A stretch of DNA of 64,000 bases from Actinomyces sp. zg-332 (GTDB lineage Bacteria; Actinomycetota; Actinomycetes; Actinomycetales; Actinomycetaceae). Position 1 is the first letter of the stretch. Each line of letters opens with the position of its first letter. Both the position numbers and the translations under genes were made by a program. The notes beneath the pieces are model-generated. The model was not told where the DNA came from and searched no databases. It saw only the letters and a list, made by a program, of their open reading frames with translations. The stretch is taken from assembly GCF_011751945.2 (NCBI RefSeq), contig NZ_CP064951.1, forward strand, positions 992,001 through 1,056,000. The letters run 5' to 3'. This document shows, one piece after another, positions 1-8,205 of this stretch.

Positions 1-266
1 TCGCTATAGTGTGAAGATGAATCTATTTCATTTTCATCATAATTTTCGTCTTGACCTATTTCGTCAAATAGATCAGCTAACAAGTCAATTGGAATCTCAA
101 CACCGTGTTCAAGATATAAAGAATCATCGTAGACAAAAAATGCATTTAGTAACTCATCTTCTGCTTCTAGAATTTCATCATCACTACTATCTTCGTTAGA
201 AGCGATGGCATAGTGTTTCTCAAAAGCTTCTAAAAGCTCATCAAGTGCAATACGTGATTTTGTCAT
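1..266 (-). CDS. small acidic protein of unknown function, cut by the window edge
   Basis: The reading frame begins with an ATG at 266, read leftwards, and is still open at base 1, giving 88 codons. An AAGGATC ribosome binding site lies just upstream. The start of the protein reads MTKSRIALDELLEAFEKHY and the rest is strongly acidic, with runs such as NEDSSDDEILEAEDELL. It resembles the short acidic primosomal-type hypothetical proteins of actinobacteria (R-I-P/A-L-x-x-L at the start, then an acidic helix), but I cannot confirm the family and assign no function. No membrane segment or signal peptide is seen. The C-terminus is missing from the window. Confidence 0.7.
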   Translation of the reverse strand, partial: MTKSRIALDELLEAFEKHYAIASNEDSSDDEILEAEDELLNAFFVYDDSLYLEHGVEIPIDLLADLFDEIGQDENYDENEIDSSSHYS

Positions 267-330
267 TTAAAGATCCTTCTTAATATCGCAGGTTTTACTA
301 ACAAAGTTACCATATTTAATCTCTTAAAGG

Positions 331-789
331 CTATTTTAAACCTAGAGCTTTTTTAATATCTGGTTCAAAAAAGTTAGGGCCTTTCAAAACTTTTCCATCT
401 TCACGATAAATTGGTTTTCCGTCTTCACCTAATTTAGACATATTAGATGCTTGTACTTCTTTTAATACAGCTTCTAAGTCAATCCCGCATTCTAGTGACA
501 TACCGTAAATCACGTACACTAAATCAGCTAATGCGTCTGCTGTTTCGACTATATCTCTGTTATTTTGGTCGTTTTCTAGAATATCTTCATAAGATTTACG
601 TGCAATTTCACCAGCCTTTTGTCCATAAACAGCTTCAACTAGTTCACTAAACTCCTCTGCAATAAGTCCCATACGCATATTTAAACGTTCAGTTTCTAGT
701 GTAGGAGAACCATCATACACTGGAAGTTTATATGTTTCGTGAAATTGTTTAACTAAATCTAGTGGTTTAGCACTGTCTGGAATATTCAT
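331..789 (-). CDS. MazG-like nucleotide pyrophosphohydrolase (PRA-PH/HisE superfamily)
   Basis: This 152-residue protein belongs to the all-alpha NTP pyrophosphohydrolase group, which hydrolyses nucleoside triphosphates or phosphoribosyl-ATP to monophosphate and PPi in the cytoplasm. The metal-binding ExxE pattern is visible at residues 45-49 (EEFSE), followed by E-x6-D at 82-89 (ETADALAD), the usual two-helix arrangement. The C-terminal stretch NMSKLGEDGKPIYREDGKVLKG is typical of the single-domain cyanophage/actinobacterial MazG-like proteins. The start is an ATG preceded by GGAGCG. Its substrate cannot be told from sequence; house-cleaning of non-canonical nucleotides is the common role. 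No his genes are nearby, so a histidine role is unlikely. Confidence 0.85.
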   Translation of the reverse strand: MNIPDSAKPLDLVKQFHETYKLPVYDGSPTLETERLNMRMGLIAEEFSELVEAVYGQKAGEIARKSYEDILENDQNNRDIVETADALADLVYVIYGMSLECGIDLEAVLKEVQASNMSKLGEDGKPIYREDGKVLKGPNFFEPDIKKALGLK

Positions 790-956
790 TTACGCTCCAA
801 ATATAAAATCAATAATTATCACAATTTTATCATTCTTATTTTAAAACTATTAGTCTTTAATAAATAACATTTTCTAAACTATTTATACTGTATTTATTTT
901 ATCTAGACTATGATTATATATGTAACTTTTAATATATTTTGATTATTGAGGTAAAA

Positions 957-1271
957 ATGGATAACGCACAAAAAGAAAATAAGAATGATAGAAGAAGAAA
1001 TGTAATACCTGAATTGCCTTTTCTAAAAGAAGAAGATCACCCTGAAACTATATCAATTGCTACTCCATATATACGTGCTTACCATAATGCTGTAACTTCC
1101 CAAGGAATAAATGTTGCTGGTTCTATTGGAATGTTTAATGGTGCTTTCAGAGAGTTGTTCTTCGTGCTTAGTCACTTTGAAGAACGCATAAATGATCTTG
1201 AAGAATATTGTTTAAAACAAAAAGAAATCGTGGACCGATTGCAGGAAAAACTTGATAACTTTAAAGCATAG
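957..1271 (+). CDS. hypothetical coiled-coil protein
   Basis: This 104-residue protein starts at the ATG at 957, which has a GAGG site 6 nt upstream; a longer start at 939 lacks one. The N-terminus is charged and disordered-looking. The middle (ATPYIRAYHNAVTSQGINVAG and following) is probably helical. The last 40 residues (EERINDLEEYCLKQKEIVDR and onward) form a heptad-like coiled coil. There is no signal peptide or membrane segment. I do not recognise the family. It stands alone, with about 170 bp of AT-rich sequence before it and a tRNA gene after it. Confidence 0.75.
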   Translation: MDNAQKENKNDRRRNVIPELPFLKEEDHPETISIATPYIRAYHNAVTSQGINVAGSIGMFNGAFRELFFVLSHFEERINDLEEYCLKQKEIVDRLQEKLDNFKA

Positions 1272-1356
1272 ATAAAAAATTAGTTTAGAAAATAAATAAA
1301 ATATAATTATAATTTGAATTAGATTAAAAATAACTGCTATACTTTTGAAGTTGCAA

Positions 1357-1442
1357 GTCCGGGTGGCGGAATGGTAGACGCGCTAGCTTGAGGTGCTAGT
1401 GACCGCTTTTAGGTCGTGGGGGTTCAAGTCCCCTCTCGGACA
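1357..1442 (+). tRNA. tRNA-Leu (anticodon GAG)
   Basis: The acceptor arms are GTCCGGG (1357-1363) and CTCGGAC (1435-1441), with one G-T pair and discriminator A at 1442. The anticodon stem CTAGC/GCTAG (1383-1387 with 1395-1399) encloses the loop TTGAGGT, giving anticodon GAG at 1390-1392. A long variable arm (GACCGCTTTTAGGTC region) marks it as a class II leucine tRNA, and the T-loop GGTTCAAGTCCCC is intact. CCA is not encoded. It reads CUC and CUU codons. Confidence 0.96.
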
Positions 1443-1478
1443 CTATATCTGAAATTTGTATAAATGGGTGGATAAACA

Positions 1479-1940
1479 ATGTTACATATTATTTTTTTTG
1501 AGCCAGAAATCCCTGGAAATAGTGGAAATGCTATCCGTTTATCTGCTTGTACTAATTCAATGCTACATTTAGTAGAGCCTTTATCTTTTGATATGGACAG
1601 TGCTAAAGTCAAAAGAGCTGGTCTAGACTACCATGATATGGCACACGTAAAAGTTCATCCTAATCTTGAAGATGCTTTGAATGACATATCTGGAAATATT
1701 TATGCTTTTACAGGTCACTCGAATGAATTTTTCACAGATGTAAAATACAAAGATGGTGATGGCTTACTATTTGGTAGAGAATCTAATGGCTTACCTGAAG
1801 AAGTTTTAAATAACCCTCGTATAGCTAAAAAATTACGTATACCAATGATGCCTAATAACCGTTCTTTAAACCTTGCTGTTTCAGCTTCTATTGCAGTTTA
1901 TGAAGCTTGGCGTCAAATGGGATTTTGTGACGCTGTTTAG
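1479..1940 (+). CDS. trmL: tRNA (cytidine(34)-2'-O)-methyltransferase TrmL
   Basis: A 153-residue SPOUT-family RNA methyltransferase of the TrmL/YibK type, which methylates the 2'-O of the wobble nucleotide of leucine tRNAs using SAM. The family signature is clear: EPEIPGNSGNAIRLSA near residues 8-23 and the knotted C-terminal SAM-binding part with NNRSLNLAVSASIAVYEAW near residues 126-144. Length is normal for this single-domain family. The start ATG follows a GGGTGG site. It lies 37 bp downstream of a tRNA-Leu gene; TrmL acts on tRNA-Leu isoacceptors (CAA and UAA in E. coli), so the neighbourhood is suggestive but the GAG tRNA is not a known substrate. Confidence 0.93.
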   Translation: MLHIIFFEPEIPGNSGNAIRLSACTNSMLHLVEPLSFDMDSAKVKRAGLDYHDMAHVKVHPNLEDALNDISGNIYAFTGHSNEFFTDVKYKDGDGLLFGRESNGLPEEVLNNPRIAKKLRIPMMPNNRSLNLAVSASIAVYEAWRQMGFCDAV

Positions 1941-2003
1941 CTTTTATAAAATTCCACGGTTTGTCAAAGAATAAGTAATTTCGACTATTTTTACAGCTTA
2001 TCC

Positions 2004-3032
2004 TTACCATATACCTAAAAATCGCTGAGAGGCTAAGCTGGTAACTGCAACCATAATCCAACATACCAAACCTAAGAATATAGGTTTGTAACCGGATTTA
2101 AGTAAGCTTGAAATATTAGTATTCAGACCTATTGCACTCATCGCTAATACAATCAAAAACTTACTTATTTCTTTAGCGACATCAAAAACTTGCGCACTCA
2201 TTCCAAAATAAGAACTTACTGTTGTAAAAATACTCGCAAGTAAGAAGTAAACAATAAACATTGGGAAAGATTTTTTAAAGCTAAAAGATGAATTATTTTC
2301 AGACTTAGAAAGAATAAGAGATAAAGCAAAAGTTATCGGAATAATTGCTAAAGTCCTAGTTAATTTCACAGTCACAGCTTTATCTAATGTTTGTGATCCT
2401 AAATGGTGCAAACTATCCCAAGTACTAGCAGTAGCTGTCACAGAAGAAGTATCATTTACAGCAGTCCCTGCAAAAATAGCGAAAGGATCAGGATTTAGCG
2501 TATCAAATCCTATGAGCATCCCTAAGTTCGGGAAAATGAGTGCAGCTAAAACGTTAAATAAGAAAATAACTGATATCGAATGAGCTATTTGAGTGTCATC
2601 AGCTTTTATAACAGGAGCAGTAGCCGCTATAGCTGAGCCCCCACATATACTCGACCCAACACCTATCAGAATAGCTAAATTCCTTGATACATTCATCACT
2701 TTATAAAGGACAAACGCAGTCAGCAAAGCACCAGAAATAGTAAAAATTATAATCGGTAAAGATTGTTTGCCAACTTTTAATATAACGTTAAGGTTTAAGC
2801 CAAATCCTAATAAAATAACAGCCCATTGCAAAACTACTTTTGAAGTAAAAGTTATACCGTATCTTAGCGATAAAAAGAAAAACTTATCTTTTAGCACAGA
2901 TGATATTGATATACCAATAAGGATAGCGAAAACAGGAGCACCTATAATCGGAAATAATTTTCCTAAAAACAAACTAGGTATAGCGATAAGTAGGCACACG
3001 CTAATACCTTTAATTTTAGCCATTATCTGCAC
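2004..3032 (-). CDS. YeiH-family putative sulfate/anion exporter
   Basis: A 342-residue integral membrane protein of the PF03601 family (conserved hypothetical 698, annotated as putative sulfate exporter). About ten hydrophobic segments span the whole length. Family landmarks are visible: the glycine-rich GFGLNLN segment, [18 protein letters not shown] in the middle, and [17 protein letters not shown] in the next loop, both parts of the inverted repeat pore. The start is a GTG at 3032; an ATG three codons later (3023) is an equally good start, as neither has a strong ribosome binding site. It stands alone between trmL (convergent) and pepA (divergent). The transported ion is not certain for this family. 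Confidence 0.85.
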   Translation of the reverse strand: MQIMAKIKGISVCLLIAIPSLFLGKLFPIIGAPVFAILIGISISSVLKDKFFFLSLRYGITFTSKVVLQWAVILLGFGLNLNVILKVGKQSLPIIIFTISGALLTAFVLYKVMNVSRNLAILIGVGSSICGGSAIAATAPVIKADDTQIAHSISVIFLFNVLAALIFPNLGMLIGFDTLNPDPFAIFAGTAVNDTSSVTATASTWDSLHHLGSQTLDKAVTVKLTRTLAIIPITFALSLILSKSENNSSFSFKKSFPMFIVYFLLASIFTTVSSYFGMSAQVFDVAKEISKFLIVLAMSAIGLNTNISSLLKSGYKPIFLGLVCWIMVAVTSLASQRFLGIW

Positions 3033-3345
3033 GTAAATCTCACTATAATCATTGGTTTCTTACGGTTTAAACACTGCTTTGTGTTCACTGTTAGTTTTAG
3101 TCAAGCAAACTACCTTATGAATTCTACGCCGTGAGAAAAATAAAGTAAAGTTCAAGTTTCGCTAAGGAAATATGCTAAAAGTAAAAATGGTGAGTATCAA
3201 TACGTATTTATCAACGTAATATTTGCCATTACTTAGGGAGTTTTAATACTTATTTTATAAAAATTAGCTAATCTTTATGCATTTTAAAGATGTTAGTAGA
3301 ATGTTGACACTAAAAAATATTTTATATCAGGTATATCATTGTGTT
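3033..3345. other. intergenic region between the YeiH exporter and pepA
   Basis: About 310 bp without a credible gene, holding the divergent promoters. On the pepA side there is a TATCAT hexamer at 3334-3339, 6 nt before the pepA ATG. A perfect TTGACA at 3304-3309 is present but is 24 bp from that hexamer, too far for a standard promoter. I see no structured RNA here. Confidence 0.5.
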
Positions 3346-4806
3346 ATGAGCGAAATTAAAATTTATACTAAAGATGCATCTAAACTAGATGTAGACGTGC
3401 TTGTTTTAGCAGTAGCTAAAGCAGATAAAACACCAGTTATTTTAGCTGAGTGTCTCCCATCAAAGTTCAAGAAAGAGTGTGAAAGTACTCTAAAGATTCT
3501 TGGTTCAGATGGTTCGAAAGAAAAAATTGCAAAGGTCGTTAGTGCTGGCAACGTTAAAGCAAAAGTTGTTGCTTTTGTAGGAGTTGATTCCAATAAGCCT
3601 AGCGTTGAAGATTTGCGTCGTACAGTTGGAGCATTGACTCGCTCACTTGACGGTGCAAAAACTGTAGCTATTGATTTCCCACATTCAAACCCTGAAGAAC
3701 TTGAAGCAATAGTACAAGGTGCTTTGTGTGGAGATTATAGATTTGAATACTATAAAGAAGATCCACGTACAAAAATTGAAGAAATATACGTTGTTACTTC
3801 TCTAAAAGAAAAAACAGTAAAAGAGAATATAAAGCGTGCTGAAATTTTATCTGAAGCTATCTCAAATGTACGTGATATGGGTAATGAAACTCCTAACTTC
3901 TTGTATCCAGAAAGTTTCGCTGAAGAAGTACAAGACTATGCTAAGGGTACAAAAGTAAAGATTGAAGTTTGGGACGAACACAAACTTCTAGAGGAAAAAT
4001 GTGGTGGAATGCTAGGCGTAGGTCAAGGTTCAGCTCGTCCTCCACGTCTAATCAAAATGACTTATACACCAAGCAAAGCAAAGAAACATATTGCTTTAGT
4101 TGGTAAGGGCATTACTTTCGACTCAGGCGGTTTGTCACTAAAGCCTTCTGCTTCAATGGAAGAAATGAAGTCAGACATGCTAGGTGCTGCAACAGTTGCT
4201 CATACAATTTTGGCGTGTGCAAAGCTAGAACTACCTATCAAGATTACAGCATGGCTATGTTGTGCTGAAAACATGCCAAGTGGTACTGCTCAGCGTCCAT
4301 CAGACGTAATTCGCATACGTAACGGTAAGACTGTTGAAGTTTTGAATACAGATGCTGAAGGTCGTTTGGTACTAGCTGATGGTTTGTCACTAGCTTGTGA
4401 AGAAAACCCAGATTGTGTCATCGATGTTGCTACCCTAACTGGAGCTCAGATTGTTGCTCTAGGATCAAAGTATGCTGGTGTAATGGGTAGTCCACAAATT
4501 CGTGATGAAATTGTAAATGCTACAGGCGTTTCTGGAGAACAGATGTGGCCAATGCCTCTACCAGAACAGCTACTAGAAGCAATGATGACTCCAATGGCAG
4601 ATATTGCTAATATCGGTGCTAGAGAAGGTGGAATGCTATCAGCTGGCTTGTTCTTACGTGAATTTGTTGGTCAGATTCCTTGGGCTCATATAGACATTGC
4701 TGGACTATCTTTCAACAATGGATCTGCTTGGGGATACACACCTAAGGGAGCTACAGGAGCTAGCCTTTCAACTCTAGTTGCTTATATCGAAAATCAAGCT
4801 AAGTAA
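3346..4806 (+). CDS. pepA: leucyl aminopeptidase (M17 family)
   Basis: A 486-residue cytosolic metallo-aminopeptidase that removes N-terminal residues from peptides. The C-terminal catalytic domain carries the M17 signature NTDAEGRLVLADGL and the Lys/Asp metal site VGKGITFDSGGLSLKP; ATLTGAQIVALG and the final GATG motif also fit. The N-terminal domain (first 160 residues) is the less conserved macro-like domain. I place the start at 3346 (MSEIKIYTK), because the longer frame from 3277 adds an unconserved extension. No Shine-Dalgarno is seen; a TATCAT hexamer ends 6 nt before this ATG, consistent with a leaderless mRNA. A strong terminator follows, so it is probably transcribed alone. Confidence 0.95.
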   Translation: MSEIKIYTKDASKLDVDVLVLAVAKADKTPVILAECLPSKFKKECESTLKILGSDGSKEKIAKVVSAGNVKAKVVAFVGVDSNKPSVEDLRRTVGALTRSLDGAKTVAIDFPHSNPEELEAIVQGALCGDYRFEYYKEDPRTKIEEIYVVTSLKEKTVKENIKRAEILSEAISNVRDMGNETPNFLYPESFAEEVQDYAKGTKVKIEVWDEHKLLEEKCGGMLGVGQGSARPPRLIKMTYTPSKAKKHIALVGKGITFDSGGLSLKPSASMEEMKSDMLGAATVAHTILACAKLELPIKITAWLCCAENMPSGTAQRPSDVIRIRNGKTVEVLNTDAEGRLVLADGLSLACEENPDCVIDVATLTGAQIVALGSKYAGVMGSPQIRDEIVNATGVSGEQMWPMPLPEQLLEAMMTPMADIANIGAREGGMLSAGLFLREFVGQIPWAHIDIAGLSFNNGSAWGYTPKGATGASLSTLVAYIENQAK

Positions 4807-4817
4807 GTTTGTATTTT

Positions 4818-4860
4818 ATATCGTGTGGGTATGCTTTGTTATACTCACACGATATTTTTA
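4818..4860 (+). terminator. rho-independent terminator after pepA
   Basis: A 15-bp stem, ATATCGTGTGGGTAT (4818-4832) with ATACTCACACGATAT (4841-4855), includes one G-T pair. It has an 8-nt loop and is followed by TTTTTA. Confidence 0.92.
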
Positions 4861-5170
4861 TTTATCGGCAATTAATTACATGCGACTATAAAACTATAAC
4901 GTTATGAAAAATATGCCATATTTGTACTATACTCACTTTCCCTTTAAAATATTTTAGTAAAACGGTAAATACTGATTGAAAATTCGACATCTGGGATATA
5001 TGAGAGTTAGTAAAATAGTTCCTCAATGTATTTTCTATATATTTTACTTTTATTACTTTATCTATTCTTTATAAGTAATTACCACAATCAATACATAGCT
5101 AATCTATAAAAAACATAATTTTAATGCGACAATTTTAAGTATCTGTAGTTTCAAATAGAAAGCATACAAA
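4861..5170. other. intergenic region upstream of lpdA
   Basis: About 310 bp of very AT-rich sequence that should contain the lpdA promoter. It has a short palindrome ATAACGTTAT near 4897 but no clear -35/-10 pair, riboswitch or small gene that I can support. Confidence 0.4.
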
Positions 5171-6535
5171 ATGTACGATGTAGTAATTTTGGGCGGTGGC
5201 TCAGCCGGATATTCTTGTGCTTTGAGAAGTGCTCAACTTGGCTTAAAAGTATGTTTAATAGAAGGAAATAAAGTCGGTGGCACTTGCCTACATAAAGGCT
5301 GTATACCAACTAAAGCTCTATTACACTGTGCTGAGATAGTTGACAATATAAACGAAAGTGAAAAGTACGGTATATTTTCATCCATTGAAAATATAGATAT
5401 GAAAAAAGTATCTGAATATAAAAATAGTGTTATTGAAAAGCTTTACAAAGGTCTACAAGGCTTAATAAAAGCTCGTAATGTAACTTATATAGAAGGCTTT
5501 GGAAAGTTACATAGTAAAAACTCTGTAATTGTAAATGGAGAAATAATCGAAGGTAAGAATATAGTCATAGCCACGGGTTCTACTACTCGCACTCTACCTA
5601 CTCTACCTATTGATGGAAGAATAATAACTTCTGATGAAGCCTTACAACTAGAATTTATACCAAAATCAGCAATTATTTTAGGTGGCGGAGTAATCGGTGT
5701 AGAATTCGCATCTGTTTGGAATTCGCTAGGATCTGAAGTAACCATTATTGAAGGTTTAAATCATCTTGCCCCTAATGAAGACGAAAGCATATCAAAATCA
5801 CTGGAAAAAGCTTATAAAAAACGCAATATAAATTTCAAACTCGGCACACGTTTTGCAAAAGCCACTCAAACTACAGATAGCGTAATCGTTGAAACTGAAA
5901 ACGGTGACAAATTCGAGGCTGAAGTATTACTTGTAGCAATTGGTCGCCGTCCAGTAACCGAAAATATAGGATTAGAAGAAAACGGTATAACAATAGACCG
6001 TGGTTTTGTTCAAACAAATGCGCGTCTACACACAGGCATTGGAAATATATATGCTTGTGGTGACATTGTATTTGGTCTACAACTAGCACATAGAGGCTTT
6101 GCTCACGGTATCTTTATTGCCGAAGAAATTGCTGGTCTATCACCAGAACTAATATCTGACAGCAATATTCCTAAAGTTACATACTGTAATCCAGAAATAG
6201 CTTCAGTAGGTTTAACTCAAAAACAAGCTGAAGAAAAACTAGGAAAAGATAACGTAGAAATCGTAGAGTACAATCTTGCTGGTAATGGTAAGAGCCAGAT
6301 TCTAAACACTACAGGTTTCATCAAATTAGTACGTGAAAAGAATGGACCTATTTGTGGTTTCCATGCAATTGGAGAACGCATGGGTGAATTAGTAAACGAA
6401 GGTGAACTAATAGTTAATTGGCAAGCCTATCCTGAAGATGTAGCAAATCTTATACATGCACATCCAACTCAAAATGAAGCTATTGGCGAAGCTGCAATGG
6501 CTTTGGCTGGAAAACCTTTGCATGCACATAACTAA
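5171..6535 (+). CDS. lpdA: dihydrolipoyl dehydrogenase (E3)
   Basis: A 454-residue flavoprotein disulfide reductase that reoxidises dihydrolipoyl groups of 2-oxoacid dehydrogenase complexes, passing electrons through FAD to NAD. The FAD-binding GGGSAGYSCA lies at residues 8-17, and the redox-active disulfide is Cys39/Cys44 in GGTCLHKGC. The NAD-binding fold AIILGGGVIGVEFAS is near residue 165, and the C-terminal catalytic HAHPTQNEAIGEA carries the His-Glu pair. Length is normal. The E2 gene follows after 12 bp with its own AGGAGG-like site, so the two form an operon. No E1 gene is present in the window. Confidence 0.96.
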   Translation: MYDVVILGGGSAGYSCALRSAQLGLKVCLIEGNKVGGTCLHKGCIPTKALLHCAEIVDNINESEKYGIFSSIENIDMKKVSEYKNSVIEKLYKGLQGLIKARNVTYIEGFGKLHSKNSVIVNGEIIEGKNIVIATGSTTRTLPTLPIDGRIITSDEALQLEFIPKSAIILGGGVIGVEFASVWNSLGSEVTIIEGLNHLAPNEDESISKSLEKAYKKRNINFKLGTRFAKATQTTDSVIVETENGDKFEAEVLLVAIGRRPVTENIGLEENGITIDRGFVQTNARLHTGIGNIYACGDIVFGLQLAHRGFAHGIFIAEEIAGLSPELISDSNIPKVTYCNPEIASVGLTQKQAEEKLGKDNVEIVEYNLAGNGKSQILNTTGFIKLVREKNGPICGFHAIGERMGELVNEGELIVNWQAYPEDVANLIHAHPTQNEAIGEAAMALAGKPLHAHN

Positions 6536-6547
6536 AGGAGGAACATT

Positions 6548-7993
6548 ATGTCTGAATCAGTAAAAATGCCAGCTCTTGGCGAATCGGTAACTGAAGGTAC
6601 CGTATCACGTTGGTTAAAGCAAGTAGGTGACTTTGTAGAAGCAGATGAAGCTTTGCTCGAAGTATCAACTGACAAAGTAGACTCAGAAGTTCCTTCCCCT
6701 ATTTCAGGTGTCGTTACTGAAATTCTCGTGCCTGAAGATGATACAGTTGATGTAGGTACAGTGTTATGTATTATTGGCGAAAGTAGTGAATTACCTACTT
6801 CTTCTACCCCTGTCTCTTCAGATTCTGAATCTATAACATCTACAGTGCAAGAAACAACTGTTCCAGCTCCAGAAGTAGTTCTTGAAGAAGTATCTCGTGT
6901 TGAACAAGCTCAGCCAAATCCTCCTGTAATAGAAGAATTGACTCCTCCGAAAGTAGATATTCCTGAAGTGAGCGTAACATCTACTTCTGTAAGTGAAGTA
7001 CCTACCACACCTTCAGTAGTAGATAATCCAACTCCGCTTCAAACAGATTCAGCTTCACTACAGCAAGTAAATTCTTCAGCCTACGTCACACCAATTGTAC
7101 GTAAGCTAGCCAAAGACAACGACATTGATTTGTCCGTAATCAAAGGTAGCGGAATTGGTGGAAGAATACGTCGCCAAGATGTTCAAGAGGCAATAGAAGC
7201 AAAGAAGAAAGCAGCTGAAGAAGCCCTTACAGCTTCTTCAAAATCTACTTCGGCTTCAACTGTGGTAACTAATGAGCAAGCAGAACAGCTACGTGGAAAA
7301 ACTGTAAAAATGTCTAGGCTACGTCAAGTTATTTCTCGTAGAATGATAGAGTCTATACAAACTTCAGCACAGCTAACTTCAGTAGTAGAAGTAGACTGTT
7401 CAAATATATGGGCTTTACGTCAAAAACATAAGAATGAATTTTTAGCCACAGAAGGAATAAAACTAACTTTTCTTCCTTTCTTTGTCAAAATTGCAGCTGC
7501 AGCTTTGCGTAACCATCCAAAGTTAAATGCAACAATTACTGGTGATGAAATTGTATATCATGATCATGAGCACATTGGTATTGCAGTTGACACACCTAGA
7601 GGACTACTAGTACCTGTAATTAGGAACGCAAATGATTTATCTACGACTGGAGTTGCAAAATCTATTGCAGATATTGCTAGCCGTGCTCGTAGTAATGAAT
7701 TAACACCAAATGAGCTATCTGGTTCGACTTTCACAATAACAAATACAGGATCTGGCGGAACTATAATCGATACCCCAATTATCAATCAACCAGAAGTAGC
7801 TATACTAGCTATTCCAAAGATTGTTCGTCGTCCGGTGGTATTAAAAGACGAATATGGTAATGAAACTATTGGTATTAGACCGATGGTTAATCTATGTTTG
7901 AGTTATGATCATCGTTTAGTTGACGGTGCTGATGCAGCTCGTTATTTAAACGAAGTTAAGGTAGCTATTGAAGAAGGAAATATTACCTTATAA
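6548..7993 (+). CDS. sucB: 2-oxoacid dehydrogenase E2 (dihydrolipoyl succinyl/acyltransferase)
   Basis: A 481-residue E2 core protein. A single lipoyl domain (residues 1-77) has the lipoylated lysine 43 in STDKVDSE. A long Pro/Ser/Thr/Val/Glu-rich linker follows (about 80-175), then the E1/E3-binding domain (about 178-215, VTPIVRKLAKDNDIDLSVIK), a second flexible linker, and the CoA-dependent acyltransferase domain (about 250-481) with the catalytic DHRLVDGADAARYL. In actinobacteria this protein is usually annotated as 2-oxoglutarate dehydrogenase E2 but serves the pyruvate complex as well, so the acyl specificity is uncertain. It has a strong AAAGGAGGAAC ribosome binding site and is co-transcribed with lpdA. 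Confidence 0.94.
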   Translation: MSESVKMPALGESVTEGTVSRWLKQVGDFVEADEALLEVSTDKVDSEVPSPISGVVTEILVPEDDTVDVGTVLCIIGESSELPTSSTPVSSDSESITSTVQETTVPAPEVVLEEVSRVEQAQPNPPVIEELTPPKVDIPEVSVTSTSVSEVPTTPSVVDNPTPLQTDSASLQQVNSSAYVTPIVRKLAKDNDIDLSVIKGSGIGGRIRRQDVQEAIEAKKKAAEEALTASSKSTSASTVVTNEQAEQLRGKTVKMSRLRQVISRRMIESIQTSAQLTSVVEVDCSNIWALRQKHKNEFLATEGIKLTFLPFFVKIAAAALRNHPKLNATITGDEIVYHDHEHIGIAVDTPRGLLVPVIRNANDLSTTGVAKSIADIASRARSNELTPNELSGSTFTITNTGSGGTIIDTPIINQPEVAILAIPKIVRRPVVLKDEYGNETIGIRPMVNLCLSYDHRLVDGADAARYLNEVKVAIEEGNITL

Positions 7994-8006
7994 ATAAATT
8001 TTGATT

Positions 8007-8050
8007 AAGTAAGTGGTGATTTCATAAAGACTTCACCACTTACTTGTCTT
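8007..8050 (+). terminator. terminator after the lpdA-sucB operon
   Basis: Stem AAGTAAGTGGTGA (8007-8019) with TCACCACTTACTT (8033-8045), a 13-bp perfect match, loop of 13 nt. The trailing sequence GTCTT is a weak U-tract, so termination efficiency is uncertain. Confidence 0.75.
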
Positions 8051-8205
8051 AATACGTCTAAAGCATTATCAAGGTTTATGCGCCATATTTTCTTATCCAA
8101 AGTAATAAATGCGTCTATTCATGTACTAGAACTTTCAAGGAAAATTTTATTACAAATACGCATAGTTTAAAAACCATAAAACAGTAGTATTTTGCTATTT
8201 TAGAG

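Noticed and set aside
331-789. Phosphoribosyl-ATP pyrophosphatase HisE
   Set aside because: The protein is longer than HisE, has MazG-like features and has no his neighbours.
2767-3036. 89-codon frame opposite the YeiH-type gene
   Set aside because: It lies wholly within a well-supported gene on the other strand and has no ribosome binding site.
3304-3339. Standard promoter for pepA using the perfect TTGACA at 3304-3309
   Set aside because: The spacing to the TATCAT hexamer is 24 bp; no other -10 is at 16-18 bp.
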